Source: an uncultured Candidatus Saccharibacteria bacterium (GTDB lineage Bacteria > Patescibacteriota > Saccharimonadia > Saccharimonadales > Saccharimonadaceae). From it: a stretch of 36,783 bases of DNA. A program made the translations under genes and the position numbers. The notes beneath the pieces were generated by a model. It worked only from the letters and a program-made list of their open reading frames with translations, ran no database searches and was not told the origin of the DNA. Below, one piece after another: positions 1 through 8,217 of this stretch (position 1 is the stretch's first letter; each line of letters starts with the position of its first letter). The stretch lies in NCBI GenBank assembly GCA_947253995.1, contig CAMYBM010000003.1, positions 1 to 36,783 of the forward strand, in the 5' to 3' direction.

Positions 1-1022
1 GCGGGAATAGTGTTCGCCGTAGAAGTAACGCCTTCTACTATAGGTACAAGCGGTGGAGTTGGAACACTGTTTATTGATGCTTGAGATTCTGCTGAACTCG
101 TCTGATTAGTAGGTGCTTCTGAGGACGGCTCGGGCTGAACTTGAGACTGTATGATATTTGCGCTAGTAGACGCAGCCTGCGCTACTGGCTGCTGCATTGG
201 CTGTGAAACCGGCTGCTCTACTGATCCAGCTGGGTAATCGGCTGAATAAGTCGGTGTAGCGTAGTCGTTAGTTTGCGTTGGCAAGACAGTTGGCTGAGAC
301 TGTTGTGGCGCAGTGTGGTCTACCACTAAATCAGTAACGGGCATCTTATTGGCTAAATTATTACGATAAACCGGTTGGTTGTTAGTGTAATACGGTGCGG
401 TATCTTCCACTGGCGGAGTAACATAAGTCGGTACTGATACTGGGTTGTTAGGTAGGCTCGGGGCGGGGCGGTTCGCTACTATATTTGGTGCGGTTGCGGC
501 TAGAGGATTGTAAGCAGACTGTCCTGATAGTGGTAGCTGCTGGCCATAAGTCTGGTTGACAATGTTAGCTCGCTGCGCTTGCTGAGCATTTAGCTGTGCT
601 TGCTCGGCTGCTCGTTTTGATTCGCGTGCTTGCTCGGTTGACGGCTGGCTCGGTTGATCACCTAAGACATCGTGCACTGTTCGCACAATGTCCTCTATCC
701 CAACCTGCGACTTTACTAAATAACGATCGGCACCAAGCGAATCACCTCGTTCGCGCTGCCGTTCCGAACTAAGTGCAGTTAGCATGATAACCCTGATATT
801 TTTCGTAGCTTCATTTCCTCGCAATAAATCGAGCATTTCAAAACCGCTGATACGAGGCATCATTACATCAGATATAATGAGATCTGGCTTTTCGCTGATA
901 GCTAGCGCCAAAGCGCGTTCGCCATCTTCGGCCGATACTACAGTGTAACCCTCAGCTAGTAGTCTAACCCCGTAAATTTCACGCAAGCTATTATCGTCTT
1001 CTACTAGCAAAATTTTTGTCAT
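1..1022 (-). CDS. Response regulator: receiver domain with long Q/P/T/S-rich tail (3' end outside window)
   Basis: This is the phosphoacceptor partner of a two-component system. Residues 1-120 form a CheY-like receiver: acidic pair D9/D10, phosphorylation site D52 (in IISDVMMP), T82 (in VIMLTA) and K104 (in YLVKS). No DNA-binding or enzymatic output domain follows. Instead about 220 visible residues are low-complexity, rich in Gln, Pro, Thr, Ser, Ala and Asn, with no stop before the window edge. The ATG at 1022 is preceded by GAAGGGTAAGGG, a loose Shine-Dalgarno stretch. It lies 102 nt downstream of a histidine kinase on the same strand, which is the likely phosphodonor, but it also has its own promoter in that gap. 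The tail could be a disordered linker to a domain beyond the window, an interaction segment or a scaffold; its role is not known. Confidence 0.9.
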   Translation of the reverse strand, partial: MTKILLVEDDNSLREIYGVRLLAEGYTVVSAEDGERALALAISEKPDLIISDVMMPRISGFEMLDLLRGNEATKNIRVIMLTALSSERQRERGDSLGADRYLVKSQVGIEDIVRTVHDVLGDQPSQPSTEQARESKRAAEQAQLNAQQAQRANIVNQTYGQQLPLSGQSAYNPLAATAPNIVANRPAPSLPNNPVSVPTYVTPPVEDTAPYYTNNQPVYRNNLANKMPVTDLVVDHTAPQQSQPTVLPTQTNDYATPTYSADYPAGSVEQPVSQPMQQPVAQAASTSANIIQSQVQPEPSSEAPTNQTSSAESQASINSVPTPPLVPIVEGVTSTANTIP

Positions 1023-1055
1023 TCTTTGCCCTTACCCTTCATTTAGCTACTGCTT

Positions 1056-1084
1056 ATTATAACCGATATGGTTAATAGATTCAA
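1056..1084 (-). promoter_or_regulatory. Promoter of the response regulator
   Basis: On the minus strand TTGAAT (1079-1084) and TATAAT (1056-1061) are separated by 17 nt. The predicted start of transcription is about 27 nt before the ATG at 1022. The regulator can therefore be expressed apart from the upstream kinase. Confidence 0.65.
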
Positions 1085-1124
1085 GCTCAGCAAGGTATCT
1101 CTGAAGCTTACAACTGCCAGCTAA

Positions 1125-2363
1125 CTAAGATGTACTATTATGTTGCAGCTGTTTTGCTTTAATTTCGCGTGCTTTTTGGATAGCTTGGCTGCGCGTAAGG
1201 TTGTCTAGCTCCAACCATACAGTAGTGCCGTGTCCGAAGACGCTATCTACACCAATAACTCCGCCCATACCTTCTACTAGACGTTTTACTAAGTACAAAC
1301 CTAGCCCAGTACCACCAATTTCACGTGTCTGGCTATTATCTACACGATAAAACTTTTGAAAAAGGTGAGGAATGTCTTCGCTTGGTATTCCAATACCGGT
1401 ATCGCTAATTTCAATTCTAACACGGCTGCCCTTAATTGCCGATTTGATTTTAATCCCACCAGCCTTAGTGTATTTGAGGGCATTTTCAATTAGATTGCAA
1501 AGCACCTCATTCAGTTGGTCTAAATCGGCAAAGACAATTGGCATGGGCGAAAGATTACGAGCCATTTTGCTACTGTCAACATCGCCATCTTTAGTTACTT
1601 CTAAATATAGTCCTTTGCTCCTAGCTGCGTCAGTAAAATCTTCGCTAATACGTTGAATGAGTGCATTGACATCAAGCAGAGTTGGGTCACCATGCATGCG
1701 ACGGTCGTCGACTTTAGTAACATCAAGCAAGTCCTGGAATAGCTTACCTAAGCGCCGCACTGAATCATGTGCCTTTTCGGCATAGGAGCGCGCTCGCGCA
1801 TCAATCGTTGAAGTCTCAGGGTTAAGAATCATACCAAGGTACCCCTCGATAATAGCTACCGGAGTACGCATTTCATGGCTGGCAGTTGATATAAAATCAG
1901 TTTGAGCATTCTGCTCGGCTTGCTCTTTGGAGATGTCTCGAAACACGACTACGACGCCGCTGCAAGCCGCGCTGCTAGATGATGATTCGATAATTGGATT
2001 GACTTTAATATCAATTGGCACGCGTAGCTTTGATTTGGTTAATAAATTTATGTTGTCGTTAGCAACAAATTGGGCGCTTCGCAGAGCCTGAGCAATAGGG
2101 TTTTCGGATTCTTCAATATTATGACTCTCGCTATTGACGAAAGTAAAAATTGACCGGTAGCTTAATTGAGTAGCATCAGATGCCGCCCATCCAGTCAAAG
2201 CAGCTGCCGCCGGATTAAATAATTCAATTAAACCATCACGGTTAATAAAAACAATGCCGTCAGAGATGCTATTGATTACAATTTGCGACTTAATACGAAT
2301 ATCGGCCGAATCATCATCGGCCCCATTTGCATTTACTTTTGTCTTTAAGTTAAACAAATCCAC
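1125..2363 (-). CDS. Soluble PAS-domain sensor histidine kinase
   Basis: This is a sensor kinase that autophosphorylates on histidine and presumably passes the phosphate to the adjacent receiver protein. A PAS domain covers about residues 24-148. The dimerisation/phosphoacceptor domain follows with H163 in SHEMRTP, then an HATPase domain with N box (NLIENALKYT, 290-299), G1 box (DTGIGI, 321-326), F box (LFQKFYR) and G2 box (GGTGLGL, 350-356). No membrane segment is visible, so it should sense a cytoplasmic signal or bind a membrane partner. The start is GTG at 2363 with an AAAGG directly before it; the TTG at 2357 would place that AAAGGG at better spacing, so the start is uncertain by two codons. 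tRNA-Glu ends only 19 nt upstream on the same strand. Confidence 0.92.
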   Translation of the reverse strand: MDLFNLKTKVNANGADDDSADIRIKSQIVINSISDGIVFINRDGLIELFNPAAAALTGWAASDATQLSYRSIFTFVNSESHNIEESENPIAQALRSAQFVANDNINLLTKSKLRVPIDIKVNPIIESSSSSAACSGVVVVFRDISKEQAEQNAQTDFISTASHEMRTPVAIIEGYLGMILNPETSTIDARARSYAEKAHDSVRRLGKLFQDLLDVTKVDDRRMHGDPTLLDVNALIQRISEDFTDAARSKGLYLEVTKDGDVDSSKMARNLSPMPIVFADLDQLNEVLCNLIENALKYTKAGGIKIKSAIKGSRVRIEISDTGIGIPSEDIPHLFQKFYRVDNSQTREIGGTGLGLYLVKRLVEGMGGVIGVDSVFGHGTTVWLELDNLTRSQAIQKAREIKAKQLQHNSTS

Positions 2364-2382
2364 CCTTTGAATAATAATACTA

Positions 2383-2457
2383 TGGTGGCCTCGCGGGGAA
2401 TCGAACCCCGGTTGTTGGGATGAGAACCCAATGTCCTAGCCGCTAGACGACGAGGCC
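2383..2457 (-). tRNA. tRNA-Glu (anticodon CUC)
   Basis: On the minus strand the acceptor stem GGCCTCG (2451-2457) pairs with CGAGGCC (2387-2393), followed by discriminator A and an encoded CCA. The D arm is GTC...GAC, the anticodon loop is TTCTCAT (anticodon CTC, reads GAG), and the T arm has GGTTCGATTCC. Length 75 nt. It lies in the same directional run as the glutamyl-tRNA synthetase gene. Confidence 0.95.
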
Positions 2458-2467
2458 ACACGTTAAT

Positions 2468-2497
2468 AGTTTACCATATAATAGCTACTTACGTAAA
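2468..2497 (-). promoter_or_regulatory. Promoter of tRNA-Glu
   Basis: On the minus strand TTTACG (2492-2497), 18 nt spacer, TAAACT (2468-2473) preceded by TGG, which makes an extended -10. The predicted transcript start is a few bases before the tRNA 5' end at 2457. The downstream kinase may be read through from here. Confidence 0.55.
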
Positions 2498-2534
2498 GTT
2501 GCTCTAACGTTGAAGTAAGTAATTTAGCAACTGG

Positions 2535-4043
2535 CTAAAGCACGATTTTATTATGATTGTGCATAACAGACAAATTGTTGACGTCAAAGGGAACATCTGT
2601 TGAACTAACTTTATTGCTATCTGCTGGGTTCAGTGGCAGCCAAACGGTAAATGTCGTACCATCATCATTACCCGACTCTGCGCTAATATAGCCATGATGA
2701 CACTTAACAATAGCGCGGGTAATGTACAAGCCTAGGCCTGACCCACTAACCGTGCCATTGGTGTAGTGGCTACGGTAAAACTTGTCAAAAATATTTTGCA
2801 AAAGTTCGCTGGGGATGCCTACGCCGTGATCTTTGACGGCAATTGCCAAGAATCCATCACTGACTTTTGCAGCAATCGTTACTTTACCGCCAGGATAGCT
2901 ATATTTAATTGCATTATCTACGAGATTTGTAATAACCTCACCAATAGCACTGGGATCAACAAAGATACTTGGCAAGTTAGCTTCTACTGACCAATCTAAT
3001 TTAATGTGGCCGGTAGAAGCGCGGAGTCCAAGATCATCTTGGACTGATTGTATAATGTCGATCAAATTTGTCTGGCGCGGCGAAATACGTAGGCCTTGGT
3101 GGTCGTAGCGGCTAGCATTAAGAATATTTGTGATATAAGTAGAGAGACGCTGTGTTGAAACATCAATTAAACTCAGTAATTTACGTTGGTTCGTTGCATG
3201 TGGACTAACCTCATCGTGCAAAAGATCGATATAGCCACGCAAAGTTGCAATTGGGCCACGTAATTCATGCGCCGCTAAAGCTAACGTATCCATGGTGGCA
3301 TCGTTATTTGAATACCACGCAGTGCGATCAACTGCCAAAATTATAGTATTACAACTATTTGCAGCATTTCGTTGATAGCTTACGACAACATCATAGAATC
3401 GCCGTTCCGCATCTTTGTCTAAGGCTGTATTTTGAATATGCGGCCAAACACGATAATCTGACAGTTTATTCATCTTTGCATTATTGAGCCACTTTTCTAA
3501 GTCAACTGATGCCTCCGAAAAATCAAGCTGCACTGAATCATACCCGTTAAAAGTGGCTATAGGCGCCAAATGATTAGCGTATACTATCTTAAAATCATTG
3601 TTTAATACAATCACGCCAACCGGCAAAGCAGCAAAGATCGCCTGAACCATATCCATATTATCTCTTGCTTTATTATGCTGAGTAACTGGACGTGGCGCTG
3701 AGGTGTTGCATAGGAGTAACGTAGCCGAACGTAACGCCGGAGAAGCTGAATTAGTGATATTGTTAAACTCACTGTTGCTAATATTATAGTTACGACTCAA
3801 CAAAATATGCGCCATGATAAATGCACGGCTAGTGCTATTTATCAGATAGAAACTGACACTCATTTCAAGTGCAACTACTAAGACGCAGGCAATAATAATA
3901 GCCAGATTTAACGAGTAGCCTGAGATCAATAAAAATGCAAAGCCAACAAAAAAGGAAATACTCAGTTGGCTAACGCTAACGAAAACTATACGAGCAATGC
4001 ACTGGCTACGAATAATCTTGGGTAGTTTAATGTCTTTCTGCAC
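2535..4043 (-). CDS. Membrane-bound PAS sensor histidine kinase
   Basis: This is a second histidine kinase with no receiver gene directly beside it. Numbering from the in-frame TTG at 4049: two hydrophobic helices at about 20-45 and 48-72, a short linker, a PAS-like domain (about 130-243), the phosphoacceptor H261 in AHELRGP, then an HATPase domain with N box (EVITNLVDNAIKYS), G1 (DHGVGIP) and G2 (GSGLGLYI). There is almost no extracytoplasmic loop, so the signal is probably in the membrane or cytoplasm. I prefer GTG at 4043 over TTG at 4049 because neither has a Shine-Dalgarno sequence and a -10-like GATACT (4053-4058) would put the transcript start near 4046; this is inference. It begins about 25 nt after the gltX stop. 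Confidence 0.9.
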   Translation of the reverse strand: MQKDIKLPKIIRSQCIARIVFVSVSQLSISFFVGFAFLLISGYSLNLAIIIACVLVVALEMSVSFYLINSTSRAFIMAHILLSRNYNISNSEFNNITNSASPALRSATLLLCNTSAPRPVTQHNKARDNMDMVQAIFAALPVGVIVLNNDFKIVYANHLAPIATFNGYDSVQLDFSEASVDLEKWLNNAKMNKLSDYRVWPHIQNTALDKDAERRFYDVVVSYQRNAANSCNTIILAVDRTAWYSNNDATMDTLALAAHELRGPIATLRGYIDLLHDEVSPHATNQRKLLSLIDVSTQRLSTYITNILNASRYDHQGLRISPRQTNLIDIIQSVQDDLGLRASTGHIKLDWSVEANLPSIFVDPSAIGEVITNLVDNAIKYSYPGGKVTIAAKVSDGFLAIAVKDHGVGIPSELLQNIFDKFYRSHYTNGTVSGSGLGLYITRAIVKCHHGYISAESGNDDGTTFTVWLPLNPADSNKVSSTDVPFDVNNLSVMHNHNKIVL

Positions 4044-4068
4044 TAGCAATATAGTATCATGCTTTTGC

Positions 4069-5541
4069 TTATTGCGCGAGAGGCGCTTCTTGAACGGCAG
4101 CCTTCAGACGTTCAATGGTTTCAGCTTTGCCCAACAAACGCATTGTTTCCGGTAAGCCTGGACTAAACGGCGCCCAGGTTAACGCATAACGAATGATGCC
4201 GAACAATATAACCGGTTTTTGGTTTAGATCTACTAATAGCTGGTTTAAGCAGGCTTGAATGGCCGCTTCAGAAGTAAAATCGACGGAGCGCAGCGCTTCA
4301 GCTGTAGCTTGTAAGTAGCGAGACAACACACTCGTGTCAACTTTACTCAATTTCTTGTTAGACAAAATCAACGACCAGTCAGGTGTTGGCCGGCCAAAGA
4401 AATATTCCGATAGAGCCGGCAAATCTGACAATGTCTTTAATCGATCTTGAACAACAGCAAGCACGGCACGCCGTTGCTCCGATGAAGCAGCAAGTCCATT
4501 CTCGCCCCAAAATGACTTAGCTCGGTCATAAAGATCATCCAAGGCTAGACGCTTAATCCATTGGGCATTCATCCAGAGTAAACGCTTTTCATCAAAACGC
4601 GCGCCTGAACGTTGGACGTGGTCAAAGCTAAACTTCTCAATTAACTCCGGTAGCGTAAAGATTTCCTGCTCAGAACCATCATTCCAGCCCAAACAAGCTA
4701 GAAAGTTGAGCATGGCTTCAGCAATATATCCTTCGTCGCGATACTCTGTAACTGACTTAGCTCCATCACGTTTACCAAGCTTCTTCTTGCCATCCGGCGC
4801 CAAAATATGTGGCATGTGCGCAAAAATTGGGGGTGTAATATTAAGCGCTTCATAGAGAGCAAGATACTTTGGCATTGAACTAATGTACTCTTGCCCACGG
4901 ATAACATGGGTTATATGCATTAGATAGTCGTCAACAATGTGGGCAAAGTTGTAAGTCGGCAAACCATCGGATTTCATAATCACAAAATCGTCAACCGCGC
5001 TAGCACCGGCCGAAAGATCACCCATAATAGCATCGTGCCAGTGATATGCCTTCGCCTCTGCAACTTTAAAGCGCAACGCTTCGTGGCCAGTCCATTTTGG
5101 CTCGACTATAGGGCGATGCTCTCGATACAAGAAAAGCTGATGCTGATCACGTGCTTGTTGCTTTAGTTGATCAATCTCTTCGCTTGACCGAGGATCAACA
5201 TAGGCTAAGCCTCGATCAACTAGCTTTTGCGCCCATTCGTGATAATAGTTACGACGATCGGTCTGATGGTATGGACCAAATTCACCAATTTCTTGGCCTT
5301 TGCCATCTGGGCCTTCGTCCCAAGTTAGACCTAGCCAATGTAAAACATCAATAATCAATGCTTCAGCGCCGTCAACAAATCGGCTCTGATCAGTGTCTTC
5401 GATCCGCAAAATAAATTTGCCCTTAGACTGACGTGCAATAAAGTAGGGGTATAGTGCCGAGCGGACGTTCCCTACATGGATATATCCTGTCGGACTAGGC
5501 GCAAATCGTGTACGCGGAATTTTGCTGTTATTACTATTCAT
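4069..5541 (-). CDS. gltX: Glutamyl-tRNA synthetase
   Basis: This class I aminoacyl-tRNA synthetase charges tRNA-Glu, and in organisms lacking GlnRS often also tRNA-Gln. The N-terminus shows PSPTGYIHVGN, the HIGH signature as HVGN, preceded by RTRFA. The KMSKS signature is the KLGKRDGA region near residue 256. The C-terminal third is the helical anticodon-binding domain. At 490 residues it has normal length. ATG at 5541 starts six bases after a TATAAT box, so the mRNA should be leaderless. It heads a minus-strand run that includes tRNA-Glu(CUC). The last residues are PLAQ and the stop is TAA. Confidence 0.96.
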   Translation of the reverse strand: MNSNNSKIPRTRFAPSPTGYIHVGNVRSALYPYFIARQSKGKFILRIEDTDQSRFVDGAEALIIDVLHWLGLTWDEGPDGKGQEIGEFGPYHQTDRRNYYHEWAQKLVDRGLAYVDPRSSEEIDQLKQQARDQHQLFLYREHRPIVEPKWTGHEALRFKVAEAKAYHWHDAIMGDLSAGASAVDDFVIMKSDGLPTYNFAHIVDDYLMHITHVIRGQEYISSMPKYLALYEALNITPPIFAHMPHILAPDGKKKLGKRDGAKSVTEYRDEGYIAEAMLNFLACLGWNDGSEQEIFTLPELIEKFSFDHVQRSGARFDEKRLLWMNAQWIKRLALDDLYDRAKSFWGENGLAASSEQRRAVLAVVQDRLKTLSDLPALSEYFFGRPTPDWSLILSNKKLSKVDTSVLSRYLQATAEALRSVDFTSEAAIQACLNQLLVDLNQKPVILFGIIRYALTWAPFSPGLPETMRLLGKAETIERLKAAVQEAPLAQ

Positions 5542-5547
5542 ACTATA

Positions 5548-5553
5548 ATTATA
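5548..5553 (-). promoter_or_regulatory. -10 box of gltX, leaderless arrangement
   Basis: TATAAT on the minus strand is followed by exactly six bases (TATAGT) and then the gltX ATG, so transcription should begin at the start codon itself. No convincing -35 hexamer was seen. Confidence 0.6.
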
Positions 5554-5587
5554 TACTATTAAACTACTTAATAGTACAGACTTAGAC

Positions 5588-5616
5588 TTGACGCTAAGGC
5601 GTAAATTGGTTAAACT
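5588..5616 (+). promoter_or_regulatory. Promoter of the secY operon
   Basis: TTGACG (5588-5593), 17 nt spacer, TAAACT (5611-5616). The predicted start is near 5623, giving a leader of about 22 nt that carries GGGGAGAGG before the GTG of secY. It is divergent from gltX. Confidence 0.65.
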
Positions 5617-5645
5617 AACATCTATATGATTGGGGAGAGGAATAG

Positions 5646-7049
5646 GTGAACTGGAAAATTATTTACAAGTCGTTAAAAAGTCGCGACATGCTAGCGCGCG
5701 TTGGTGCCGTATTAGGCTTAATTGTTGTTTATCGCTTTTTAGCGCATGTGCCAGTACCAATTGCAGAACCGGCAACACTTAAAGACGTTATTGGCCATGC
5801 TATTTCATCAAACTCCTTTGGCGGTTTCTTGAATTTACTGACGGGCGGAGCGTTGGCGAGTTTTTCAATTATGCTAGTCGGATTAAGTCCATACATTACA
5901 GCATCAGTTTTTACTCAGATGCTAACCAAAGCCATTCCAAGTGTGGAAGAGATTAATAAAGATGGTGAATCAGGTCGACGGCGAATTAATCAATGGACTC
6001 GTATATTGTCGCTCCCGTTAGCGATCCTACAGTCAATTGCCTATATCTTTATTCTGCGGCAGAGCATTGCTCCGCAGAGTAATGTCCTTCAAGATATGCA
6101 GCTTGGTCAATGGGCGATTGCAGTCGTAGCGATGGCAGCTAGTTCGATGCTTATTATGTGGTTGGGTGAAATTATCACAGAAAAGGGTCTAGGTGGCGGT
6201 ATTACTTTACTAATCGTAGTTGGTATTATCTCACAGATGCCGCAAACCTGTTTGTCGCTTTGGCAAGCTATGACTACCGTTAAAGGCGATCCGTTCCACG
6301 TCTTTAATTGGTTTACCATCAGCGGACTAAACAATACTGCAACTTGGATGACAATGGGAGTAGTCCTAGCAATCATTGTTATCCTGTATTTCCTAGTTAA
6401 AATTAACGAAGGCCAACGCGTTCTAACTATTAACTATGCCCGTCGGGTACATGGTAACAGTCAATATGGCGGCGTTACTTCAATTCTGCCAATCAAACTA
6501 ATCACGGCTGGTGTTATACCGGTGATTTTTGCGGTTGCTTTTTTGGCTCTTCCGGCATTTCTCGGACAACTAATGGTTGCAGGGAACTTTCATCCCGAAA
6601 TTGGCCGCAACCTTATTCTTTGGTTCCAGCGCAACAATAGCTCGGTCTTAGATGGTTGGGCGCAACTCATTTATCCTGTAACTTACTTCATCTTGGTAGT
6701 TATATTTACTTACTTCTACACATCAATTGTACTTAATACGCGCGAGTTAGCCGAAAGCTTACAAAATCAAGGCGGCTTTATTGACGGCGTACGTCCCGGT
6801 AAGCGTACCGAACGCTACCTTCGCCAAGTAATAAACCGTTTAACCTTATTTGGATCAATTGCTTTAGGCATAATATCAGTACTACCGTTCCTCGGCGAAC
6901 ATATTATGATTAATGCCGGCATGGGGGCAGCAGCCTCAACTCTATCGCTTGGTGGTACGGGGTTACTTATTATTGTTACCGGCGCACTTGAATGTCTACG
7001 CCAAATTAATTCGCGTGCGCTAATGGTAACTTACGATGAGTATCGCTAA
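5646..7049 (+). CDS. secY: Protein translocase subunit SecY
   Basis: SecY is the channel-forming subunit of the general secretion translocon in the cytoplasmic membrane. The 467 residues show about ten hydrophobic helices. Family signs are the N-terminal cytoplasmic helix with SRDMLARVGAVLG, the first-helix/plug region HVPVPIAEP, the TQMLTKAIPS segment after helix 2, GESGRRRINQWTR, and the C-terminal cytoplasmic RPGKRTERYL loop. The start is GTG at 5646, chosen because GGGGAGAGG lies at good spacing upstream. It is followed, with a 14 bp overlap, by a sortase instead of the common adk and map, then by infA and the S13-L17 ribosomal genes. Confidence 0.96.
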   Translation: MNWKIIYKSLKSRDMLARVGAVLGLIVVYRFLAHVPVPIAEPATLKDVIGHAISSNSFGGFLNLLTGGALASFSIMLVGLSPYITASVFTQMLTKAIPSVEEINKDGESGRRRINQWTRILSLPLAILQSIAYIFILRQSIAPQSNVLQDMQLGQWAIAVVAMAASSMLIMWLGEIITEKGLGGGITLLIVVGIISQMPQTCLSLWQAMTTVKGDPFHVFNWFTISGLNNTATWMTMGVVLAIIVILYFLVKINEGQRVLTINYARRVHGNSQYGGVTSILPIKLITAGVIPVIFAVAFLALPAFLGQLMVAGNFHPEIGRNLILWFQRNNSSVLDGWAQLIYPVTYFILVVIFTYFYTSIVLNTRELAESLQNQGGFIDGVRPGKRTERYLRQVINRLTLFGSIALGIISVLPFLGEHIMINAGMGAAASTLSLGGTGLLIIVTGALECLRQINSRALMVTYDEYR

Positions 7050-7767
7050 AACGCGTCGACTTGCTATAACGCTGTTAGCTATCTGTGGTATTTTGCTGAT
7101 AGCGGCTGGCGTTGGTGTTGGTGTTAAAATCTATCTTAGTAACAATACTGACGATTGGCAAAATCGTGTACAGGAAGACGGGATTGACACGTCCCAAGTT
7201 ACGCCCGAAATGCAGCGCCAACACTCCGTAAGTGATAAAGAGCCGCGCTACTTATCTATCCCAAAGCTTGGCTTAAGCCACATTCGCGTTTTTGCCGTCG
7301 GCCTAACGTCTCCAAACCACGCCGGTGAACAGCAAATTGATGCACCCCGCAATATTCATGATGTCGGCTGGTTTAATTGTACGATCAATGATATCAATCA
7401 TACTTGTGGGCAAGCGGCGTACCCTGACCAACGTAACACCCAGGTTGCAACCGTAATTGACGGACATAGCTGTAATCGTCGAGGTTGCGTGTTTGATCGC
7501 TTGAGCGACTTAGCCGCAAACGACAAAATTATCCTTGAGCTGGGAAATGGTAACACCATTGAGTACAACGTTGTTCAACAGGAAAATATCAGTTTGGCGG
7601 AGTTCAATAGCGATAAACTTTTGCAGCCCATCACTCCGGGCAAAGCTGGGCTAAATCTCATAACCTGTGCCGGTCGGTGGGTAACACATGATACTCGTGG
7701 ACGGCGCAGCATGGACCAACGCATCATTGTTTACGCCGCATCAGCCACTAACAATAAACAGCTATAA
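7036..7767 (+). CDS. Sortase family transpeptidase
   Basis: Sortases cleave a sorting motif in exported proteins and join the new C-terminus to an amine acceptor on the cell surface or a pilus. One N-terminal membrane helix (about 9-34) anchors an outward-facing catalytic domain. The triad is visible as H144 (DGHSC), C211 (LITCAG) and an arginine near 229 (DQRIIVYA). The TCAGRW pattern suggests a class D/E-like enzyme; the class is not certain. Four more cysteines (115, 124, 146, 151) lie in the extracytoplasmic part and could form disulfides. The ATG lies inside the 3' end of secY (14 bp overlap), so translation is probably coupled to that of the translocon. The substrate is not in the window. 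Confidence 0.88.
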   Translation: MSIAKTRRLAITLLAICGILLIAAGVGVGVKIYLSNNTDDWQNRVQEDGIDTSQVTPEMQRQHSVSDKEPRYLSIPKLGLSHIRVFAVGLTSPNHAGEQQIDAPRNIHDVGWFNCTINDINHTCGQAAYPDQRNTQVATVIDGHSCNRRGCVFDRLSDLAANDKIILELGNGNTIEYNVVQQENISLAEFNSDKLLQPITPGKAGLNLITCAGRWVTHDTRGRRSMDQRIIVYAASATNNKQL

Positions 7768-7773
7768 AGTTAT

Positions 7774-7802
7774 TTGCAATTATTACATTGATGGTGTATA
7801 AT
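7774..7802 (+). promoter_or_regulatory. Promoter upstream of infA
   Basis: TTGCAA (7774-7779), 17 nt spacer, TATAAT (7797-7802). It gives infA and the ribosomal genes behind it a start independent of secY. The leader would be about 10 nt with no Shine-Dalgarno sequence. Confidence 0.7.
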
Positions 7803-7819
7803 TACCTATTGTAGTTACT

Positions 7820-8053
7820 ATGGCTGTTAACAAGGAAGTAATTAAAATGATTGGTACCGTGGTGGAAGCCCTGCCTGGTACTAAATTTAGGGTTGAACTA
7901 GAAAACGGCCATACTATTATCGCTATTATCTCGGGTAAAATGCGACGGCATTACATCCGTTTGGTAAAGGGCGATAAGGTTGAAGTTGAGATGACCCCAT
8001 ACGATCTCACGCGGGGAAGAATCAGCTTTCGACTACGTGAGGATAAAATTTAA
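7820..8053 (+). CDS. infA: Translation initiation factor IF-1
   Basis: IF-1 binds the A site of the 30S subunit during initiation. The 77-residue product is a single S1/OB-fold domain with the family's hallmark runs GTVVEALPG, FRVELENGH, SGKMRRHYI and TPYDLTRGRI. Slightly longer than the usual 71-73 residues because of the N-terminus. The ATG at 7820 is chosen because MAVNKEVIKMIGTV aligns with the usual MAKEDVIEMEGTV. It starts the rpmJ-rpsM-rpsK-rpsD-rpoA group and has its own promoter. No Shine-Dalgarno sequence is seen before it. Confidence 0.96.
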   Translation: MAVNKEVIKMIGTVVEALPGTKFRVELENGHTIIAIISGKMRRHYIRLVKGDKVEVEMTPYDLTRGRISFRLREDKI

Positions 8054-8092
8054 ATGCGCCGCAGGGAAGCGGCCAGAAAGGACATAGCCTAG

Positions 8093-8209
8093 ATGAAAGT
8101 CTCAGCTAGCGTTAAGAAGCGCAGCCCAGATGACAAGCTAGTGCGCCGCAAAGGCCGGCTACGTGTCATCAATAAGAATAAGCCACGTAACAAGCAGAGG
8201 CAAGGCTAA
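8093..8209 (+). CDS. rpmJ: Ribosomal protein bL36, zinc-free form
   Basis: This is a 38-residue protein of the large subunit. It begins MKVSASVKKRSPDDK and ends NKQRQG, matching bL36 end to end. The standard protein binds one zinc through three cysteines and a histidine; here all four are replaced (S11, D14, N27 and N33 at the corresponding places), so it cannot hold the metal. Such C-minus paralogues are known. The ATG at 8093 has AAAGGA about ten bases upstream. It sits between infA and rpsM as in most bacteria. Confidence 0.95.
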   Translation: MKVSASVKKRSPDDKLVRRKGRLRVINKNKPRNKQRQG

Positions 8210-8217
8210 GGTAGTAT

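Noticed and set aside
1020..1043. Seven-codon leader ORF (MKGKGKE) ending on TGA that overlaps the response regulator ATG
   Set aside because: It coincides with the purine-rich ribosome-binding stretch and would be the only TGA stop of the window, so it is most likely chance.
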